From Capniomyces stellatus (lineage: Eukaryota; Kickxellomycota; Harpellomycetes; Harpellales; Legeriomycetaceae), in the NCBI GenBank assembly GCA_001661515.1, contig LUVW01000012.1, positions 186,001 to 250,000 of the forward strand: a stretch of DNA of 64,000 nucleotides, read 5' to 3'. The notes under the pieces were generated by a model. That model was not told the DNA's origin. It made no database searches and worked only from the letters and a program-made list of their open reading frames with translations. Position 1 is the stretch's first letter. Each line of letters starts with the position of its first letter. Shown in pieces: positions 58,387 through 64,000 of the stretch. A program made the translations under genes and the position numbers.

Positions 58387-61300
58387 TTATATCAGATTAT
58401 TCAAAGAATTTATAAAAAAGTGCACAGATTCTAGGTTGTTCGAATCGACTGGTTTATGTAGCAGTCCTTTGGCAATGATATCTTTCCCGCCACCCTTTCC
58501 GCCAACAACGCCAAAAACCTTTTTGATTAGATTTCCAGCAAGTAAATGTTTTGGGAGGAATTTGTCAGCAACAAGAGCACCGCCGACTCGTAAAGCAACA
58601 GAGTTGTCCTGGACAACCAGTATTATTTTATTTGAATTGCAATCCAGGGATGCATAATGGTTTGCTGTTAAGTGGCACCACGAATCAATACATTGGCTGT
58701 TTGGGTTGCTGGGTAAAACAAAAACATCGAAATCAATATCTTTGTGGGGGTTCAGACACGAAGACTGCAAAATTTTAAGCGTAAACGTGTGCTTTGGCGG
58801 AATCAAAGACGCACATACGATTTTATAGTCTGCCACCTGAGCGTCCAATTTGGCCTTTGCTAGCACCGACTTGTTTACCTCTGATAGTATAACTGAGGGT
58901 TGGTACCTCTGGCTGCTTACTGACAACGATTCCAAATAATCGATCGAGTCGTTATACTCAACCTCGCTGGCTGTGCCGCTGTTTTGAGTACTCTTTTTGC
59001 TATCACTGCTTTTTTTGTCTTGCAAAGCACTGGTTTCTTTGTCGTGGCTGGTGTTGGGGTTACCATTGACCTTGGAATTGTTGATTACCATTCCTCCTAT
59101 CCTTTGCAAGTCAAGGTTAGACTTTAGCAACTGTTTTGTTGCCGCCAACCCAGCAATAGCTTCAATCCGCCTTGTCCCACTTCCAATTGAGCTTTCGGAT
59201 GTTATCAGCAAAGGGAACACATCTCTTGTGGTCTCCAAATGCGTCCCCGCACACAGCTCAGCGGATACACTCTGTGTACCTTGGTCAACTGACCCCTCGT
59301 TACCTGCTATTGAAACTACTCTTACTTTTGACAACTTGCTATAAGTAGTGTCAAAAACACCCAACGCCTGGTCATCAGCCTTTGCACTATCCAGAGTTGT
59401 TAGCTTCGAGTTGATTGGGAAGGACTCGAGCGCCCATTTATTCACCAGCGACTCGATTCTGCCTATGTTTTCGCTTGTGATTTTTGAGCTGTGGGTGAAA
59501 TCAAACCGCAGCTTGTTATAGTCAACTGCTGACCCTGCTTGAACCACATGGCTGCCTAGCACCTCCTTTAGAGCTGCCTGCAGCATGTGAGTTGCTGTGT
59601 GGTGGGTAGACACGCCGAATCGATATTTCAAATCAATAGTAGGCATAACCAGATCTCCTGGCATAAGCTCAACACTCTCCAGCACTCTGCTATCTCTATC
59701 GGAAACCTCAACCATCAACACTGTGTTATTGCTCTCGTCGGAGTAAGCATCTTTTACTTTATACTTGGCCGGTGGGCTATCAGTGGTTAGTATATACCCC
59801 TTGTCGTTTGGCTGACCGCCTCCAAGCGCGTAAAACGGATTTGACAAAAGCATCACTGCCCAGTTATCTAGAAGAAGAAAAGAAAAAGTACAACAGGTCA
59901 TACTTGTTGGAAACGCCCAGAGTAAAAAAAAAAATGTCTAAACTCATGAGTGGGAATAATAAATACATGGATTTATATCGCGTGAACATTTACTTTTGTT
60001 TATCCTTTTAGATGCCAGAATAGCTGTGGGCTTCAAGTCTGCATTTTGGCTTTGAACTGTGTACCCATTTCCGTTCCCGTTTTTTCCAACGCTGTATCCA
60101 GTAAACTCGCTCACAACTCCCGAGCTTCTCCACTCTTCCAGCACCTGTTCAAGGATTTTTGCCGGGTTTGATTCGTTTGGCTTGGAACTCCACGAAACTC
60201 TGTTCTTTTCCTTGGATTTCTCCAGTTCTATATCAAACTCTATTTTAAACAGTCCATACACATACAAAGTGATAAAGTAGCTGCTCGGTAAAAGATCTTT
60301 TCCATTATTGATCGGCACTGTATGTATAGTACGGTCACCATGCTGTAATACCTAAAAGACAGCACTAAGCACATTTTGCCTTTTATATAAACTAGAAACC
60401 CCATAAATTACCTTCCATATCAAATCCTAGCCCATTCTCCTTGGCTATAATCTGTGTCAGGTCTGCTGGAAGGCCGTGTGTATCATATAGCAAAAACACT
60501 GTCTTTATGGGCAAAGCGCCTACACCGTTCCCAGAGCTTCTTTTGCAGTCTTCGATAGCTCGATCCAAAACACTTAGTCCTTTTTCCAAAGTTGACAAAA
60601 ACGCCATTTCCTCAGACTCCAGCGTGTTGGCTATAACTTCGCTATGCTGGCCCAACGATTGGTAAGCAGCACCAACGGACTCTTCAACGTACTTGAACAC
60701 ACGCGGCATTAGTCCTGGCTTAGCACCCAGTTGGTGGCCAGATCTTATAGCCCTCCTAATTATTCTTCGGAGAACGTACCCGCGACCGGTGTTGGAGGGG
60801 AAAATACCCTGGGAGATCAAAAATGCTGCGGATCTGCTGTGATCTGCAATGATCCGTAGATGCTCCAGAACTTTGGTGCTGTTAAGCTCGCGCTGGCTAT
60901 TCTTTGACTGCATACCTGCCAAAATTTTCTGAATACCGGACATTAGTACTTCAAACTCGTCGATTTCATAGTTGCTTTTTTTGCCCTGCAGGATACTTGC
61001 TAGCCGCTCCAGACCCATGCCAGTGTCTATACTTGCCATTGGTAGCTTTTGGATGTTAGTCTCTTTAGTCATCAGCGAGTCTATAAACACTATGTTCCAG
61101 ATCTCTAGCCATTGGTCTGGATCGTTTGGTTCTAAATCTGATCTTTGCATGTTCCAAAATATCTCTGTACACGTTCCACAAGGCCCCTCAGACCCAACGC
61201 TCCAAAAATTGTCCTTCTCGGTTAACTCGTCAATTCTTTCATATCCCAAACCGATTTTTTTGCTCCAAATCTCTTTTGTCGCAGTATCGCCTTTCAGGAC

Positions 61301-61979
61301 GCTATTTCATCAGTAACATTCGCTTAACTTTTATTTCAATTGTATGGAAACGACTACTGAAAGCAATATGTTTATCAGGCGTGCTGCAACTTACCTCACT
61401 CTTAATCGATCCACGGGCAGTTCAAGGTTCTTTGTTAAAAACGTCCAGGCCATTTGTATAGCCTTTTCGCGGCCATATGAGCCAAAAGAAAAGTTCCCCA
61501 ACATTTCAAAGTACGTCTGGTGTCTTGGAGTTTTGCCAATATCGTCTAAATCGTTATGCTTGCCGCCAGCTCTAATACACTGCTGGATTGAGGTGACTTG
61601 TTTTACCAAAACTTTTTCGGGATTCGTAAAGTTATCTTTAAATGGCACCATACCTACAACATTTCCGTATTTTTATTTTTTTCATTTTAATATCTGCTAA
61701 TTTCTTGACTCATAACCCTGTACTTGAATTGAAAATGAAATAAAATCTGTTACCTGCATTTGTGAATAGCAATGAGGGGTCGTTTTTTGGAACTAGAGGC
61801 GAACTTGGCACATGTTTGTGTCCGTGCTGTTCGAAAAAGGCAACAAAACTTTTCCTCAACTCATTTGTGGTTAGATTGACTATTCCTCTTGCAAATATAT
61901 TGTTGATATTGATTTTTTGTTTAAAGCCACTGCCGCATGATTTGCCAAGTTTTGCCGGTAGTAATTTAACCTGCAACAT
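58387..61979 (-). CDS. Bacterial-type (mitochondrial) alanyl-tRNA synthetase
   Basis: Five in-phase exons, 61979-61754, 61653-61395, 61301-60412, 60239-59994 and 59867-58387, encode 1033 residues. The first 45 residues are basic, rich in Lys/Asn/Leu and lack acidic residues, like a mitochondrial presequence. The class II catalytic core follows ('[21 protein letters not shown]', '[20 protein letters not shown]', '[17 protein letters not shown]', '[16 protein letters not shown]', '[20 protein letters not shown]'). The editing domain has His630-x3-His634 and Cys746-x3-His750 ('HTATH', 'CAGTH'). The C-Ala-like end contains 'VGGKGGGK'. Motifs such as 'NFSFG' are of the bacterial/AARS2 kind rather than the cytosolic yeast Ala1 kind. 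A second, cytosolic enzyme is therefore expected elsewhere in the genome. It charges tRNA-Ala and clears Ser/Gly errors. Confidence 0.92.
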
Positions 61980-62642
61980 TTGCGACCAGAAAGAATATTT
62001 TTAGCCTCTCTGTACTTTGTTTGCAGATAAAGTCGGTGTTGTGTGCAAAGGTGTATGGAATTAAAGGTGGTTTTATTGTCCAGAGCCAAGAGTCGTTTCC
62101 AAGAACTTTTTTTGTTCCTTCTACCTTTGCTGGATTTACTTGCTGATGTTTTGATTTTAGCAAGCTATTACTGACTAAAGTTTGAGTCTGGATTATAATC
62201 ACAATATGTTTCTAATTATTTTCATTTACGTTTTTAAATTTGAAATTGAATTTGATTTGATCATACGAATTTATTGGATGTTTGGGCCTAAACTCGACAT
62301 TTATTATAAAAAAAAAATTTTACTAACGTTGCAAGATAAACTTGTGAGATAAATAAACAATAAAAGCTAAAATGATCTGAAAGCACACGAGATAAAGTAG
62401 TCGGGTTTGTGATTTATCTCAATCTAGCCTTTTTTTTTCCATTTATTTTGAAAAGATTCATTCTAGCTTGGCTTATTTTTGTACAAGGATTTCTGGATTA
62501 CGAATAATAACCTAAAATAAAAGTTAAAGCTGAAAGAAAAGAAGGAAAAGAAAGAAAGAAAGAAACAGTAATTTAGAGCGAAAGGGACAAAAGTTGGATT
62601 CGGATTGTATAAAATTCAAACAGTAATAAAGGATAAAACAGT
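61980..62642. other. Divergent intergenic region of two mitochondrial genes
   Basis: A 663-bp AT-rich upstream region shared by the alanyl-tRNA synthetase and bL32m genes. Minus-strand frames upstream of 61979 lack an in-frame link that would improve the N-terminus, so I keep the ATG at 61979. Confidence 0.5.
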
Positions 62643-63092
62643 ATGGCGAGTTTAATAGCAAAGGTTCCAATGAGCCAAAAGAGTTTGATTGTGCAAGCTT
62701 TGAGGCCAACAAACTTGATGGCGGCAGTTGTTAAATCGGTTACGATGGAAGCAAGCCAGGGCAAAGATAATGTGGATCAAAAGACTGGTATTGTAAATAC
62801 AGTAGCTACATCAGCTGGAAGTGTGGGCTTTGGATTTGATTTTGGATTAAATGGACAAATCTCAAGTGGATGGGAGGGATTGAAGGAGTTGGTTGGGGAG
62901 TTTATTCTGAGGGCAGTACCAAAAAAGAAAACAACACATTCAAAAAAACGCATGAGATCGGCTAATAAGGGGCTAAAGAACCGAAATGACATTGTGAAAT
63001 GTCCTGGTTGCGGTAGAATGAAGCTACTGGCACATTTGTGTTTGCATTGTTACAGTGATATCCGCAAGTCGTTTAAAAAACAGCTAAAGTAA
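62643..63092 (+). CDS. Mitochondrial ribosomal protein bL32m
   Basis: A single exon of 149 residues. The first 95 residues are a presequence-like region (Ala/Lys/Ser, 'MASLIAKVPMSQKSLIVQAL') with a Gly/Phe-rich middle. The mature bL32 core begins at 'AVPKKKTTHSKKRMRSANKG' and ends in a zinc ribbon with Cys pairs 'CPGCG' and 'CLHCY'. bL32m is a large-subunit protein whose presequence is cut by the m-AAA protease in yeast, a step that gates ribosome assembly. The Ala-Val-Pro-Lys junction seen here is the usual mature start of the family. It lies head-to-head with the mitochondrial-type AlaRS gene. Confidence 0.93.
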   Translation: MASLIAKVPMSQKSLIVQALRPTNLMAAVVKSVTMEASQGKDNVDQKTGIVNTVATSAGSVGFGFDFGLNGQISSGWEGLKELVGEFILRAVPKKKTTHSKKRMRSANKGLKNRNDIVKCPGCGRMKLLAHLCLHCYSDIRKSFKKQLK

Positions 63093-63582
63093 CCCACAGC
63101 ACCGAAACCTTAGACTCTCGCACATACTTTTACTTTTTAATTTCGTTATTTTGTTTTGTCTCAATATTATTTTTTTTTTTCTAACTTAATATCTTGTATC
63201 AGTTGAAATGATACTGCTAATTGTTGGTTTACAATGTTACATTGGCGATTTCGTCTTCTCAGTTTCAATTTGATTTCTTCTCAAGACTTATAATGCTTTT
63301 TTTTCTCCCTTTCACCTTGCTGCGGCTCTCTACAGCCTTACTGATTATCAAATGGAAGAAAACACTTTTTTTTTCACCACCCAAAAACAGTGAATGAACC
63401 AAACCCAAGGGATTGTTGGGATCAAAACAAGTTGTATTCTAGTAAAAATAACGATAAGCATAAATGGGAAAAGAAAAAAAGAAAAAAGAAAAAAGAAAGA
63501 AAATGAGCAAACTATAAAGCTATAGAAAGTTTGCTAGTGTAAAGTATGGATATTTTGTTTTTGTTTTTTGTTTATAATGCAA
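63093..63582. other. Convergent 3' flanks of bL32m and mL45
   Basis: AT-rich with poly-T runs at 63171-63180 and 63368-63375 and a purine-rich (A/G) run at 63467-63505. No gene was recognised. Confidence 0.5.
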
Positions 63583-63952
63583 TTATCGAGTAGCAACCAT
63601 AAACTTTGTTTCCTCAAGCTTTCCGTAGATGACCCAAGGGGTGGCATCATCACCAACCATACGCTGGTAAACAATATACTCCTTGACGGGGATGTGTTTG
63701 TTTGGGTCACCACCAATTAGATTACCATTCTTGTTGTAAACAGCCATGGTCTGGAGCTGTTCGATTTTGACAACAACCTGGAGCAAAGTTGACTGTTCTG
63801 AAAACCTACCAACTCTAGCCTGAACAATCTGTGGTGGCTTGATATCGCGTACTTTGGACCACCTGAAAACCCCAACGCGTTTTTTCATGTCGTTTTTCAG
63901 CTTTGATAGCATTTTGAATTGGCAAATTTCCTCCAATGTTGGTCTGTCTCCA
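63583..63952 (-). CDS. Mitochondrial ribosomal protein mL45/Mba1-like, last exon
   Basis: Only the 3' exon is in the window. The upstream intron, 63953-64000, starts with GTAAGT whose G is exactly the last base of the window, so the 5' exons lie outside. The 122 codons include 'PPQIVQARVGRFSEQ', 'VVVKIEQLQTMAVYNKNGNL' and 'VKEYIVYQRM', which match the Tim44-like fold of mL45/MRPL45 and Mba1. That protein anchors the mitochondrial ribosome at the inner membrane near the insertase. Tim44 itself is less likely because the beta-strand order and the 'PWVIYGKLEE' end are those of mL45. Confidence 0.8.
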
Positions 63953-64000
63953 CTACAAGCGATTAATGAACAGAAACAAATCAGTATGTTTTATACTTAC

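Noticed and set aside
60240..60360. In-frame extension upstream of AlaRS exon 4
   Set aside because: The open sequence '...[12 protein letters not shown]' continues the frame, but the acceptor at 60240-60241 restores phase with exon 3 and gives the expected '[12 protein letters not shown]' continuation.
1..64000. tRNA, rRNA, transposon and CRISPR signals
   Set aside because: I looked for B-box-like GGTTCGA motifs, terminal inverted repeats, transposase or reverse-transcriptase motifs and spaced direct repeats on both strands and found none convincing. A tRNAscan-SE and Infernal run would settle the RNA genes.

Overview
The window is 64 kb of AT-rich eukaryotic nuclear DNA. Most protein genes carry several short GT-AG introns of about 50-350 bp. 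The gene set is fungal: ATG27, SFT2, PER1, a Yea4-type UDP-GlcNAc transporter, RPA34 and a Nto1-type scaffold. Several genes are of the kind kept in early-diverging fungi but lost or altered in yeasts: a NUP43 beta-propeller nucleoporin, a BRPF-like protein with both bromodomain and PWWP, and a TGFBRAP1-like Vps3. My best guess is an AT-rich early-diverging fungus (Zoopagomycota or a relative). This is inference from gene content and intron style, not from a marker gene. I saw no rRNA, tRNA, CRISPR array or autonomous transposon. One 18-N gap lies inside a poly-G tract near 11.1 kb.

Layout. 0-8.4 kb: the 3'-truncated CORVET subunit VPS3 (minus), SFT2 (minus) and the spliceosomal zinc-finger gene SNU23 (plus). 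8.4-12.6 kb: gene-poor. 12.6-17.9 kb: a Gln-rich protein I do not recognise and a small secreted Gly/Arg-rich protein. 18.7-25 kb: the meiotic MutS homologue MSH4 (plus) convergent with SEC61 alpha (minus). 27-33.7 kb: PER1 (minus), YEA4 (plus) and ATG27 (plus). 35.5-43.6 kb: a 2168-residue NTO1/BRPF-type protein with 153 consecutive glutamates, convergent with RPA34. 45-47 kb: a secreted protein with eleven six-cysteine modules, three of whose units are near-identical 282-bp repeats. 47.1-55.4 kb: a 19-exon SCYL1/Cex1 pseudokinase gene and a propeller-like protein of unknown identity, both minus. 56.2-64 kb: NUP43, then three mitochondrial-translation genes in a row (bacterial-type alanyl-tRNA synthetase, bL32m, and mL45 cut by the right end).

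How they work together. Many genes serve the endomembrane system: Sec61 (ER translocation), Per1 (GPI-anchor remodelling), Yea4 (UDP-GlcNAc into ER/Golgi), Sft2 (Golgi fusion), Vps3 (endosome tethering), Atg27 (Atg9 traffic) and SCYL1/Cex1 (COPI traffic, tRNA export). The last 6 kb groups genes for mitochondrial protein synthesis. These are ordinary housekeeping genes, so the clustering may be chance.

Exon models were built by hand from splice motifs, reading-frame phase and family alignment. Most multi-exon models are phase-consistent from start to stop. The unrecognised gene at 12.6-15.6 kb is the exception. The most unusual features are the poly-Glu NTO1 protein, the cysteine-module repeat protein, the SEC61 start codon that seems to be made by splicing, a GC-AG intron in SCYL1, and a 5-nt first coding exon in RPA34.
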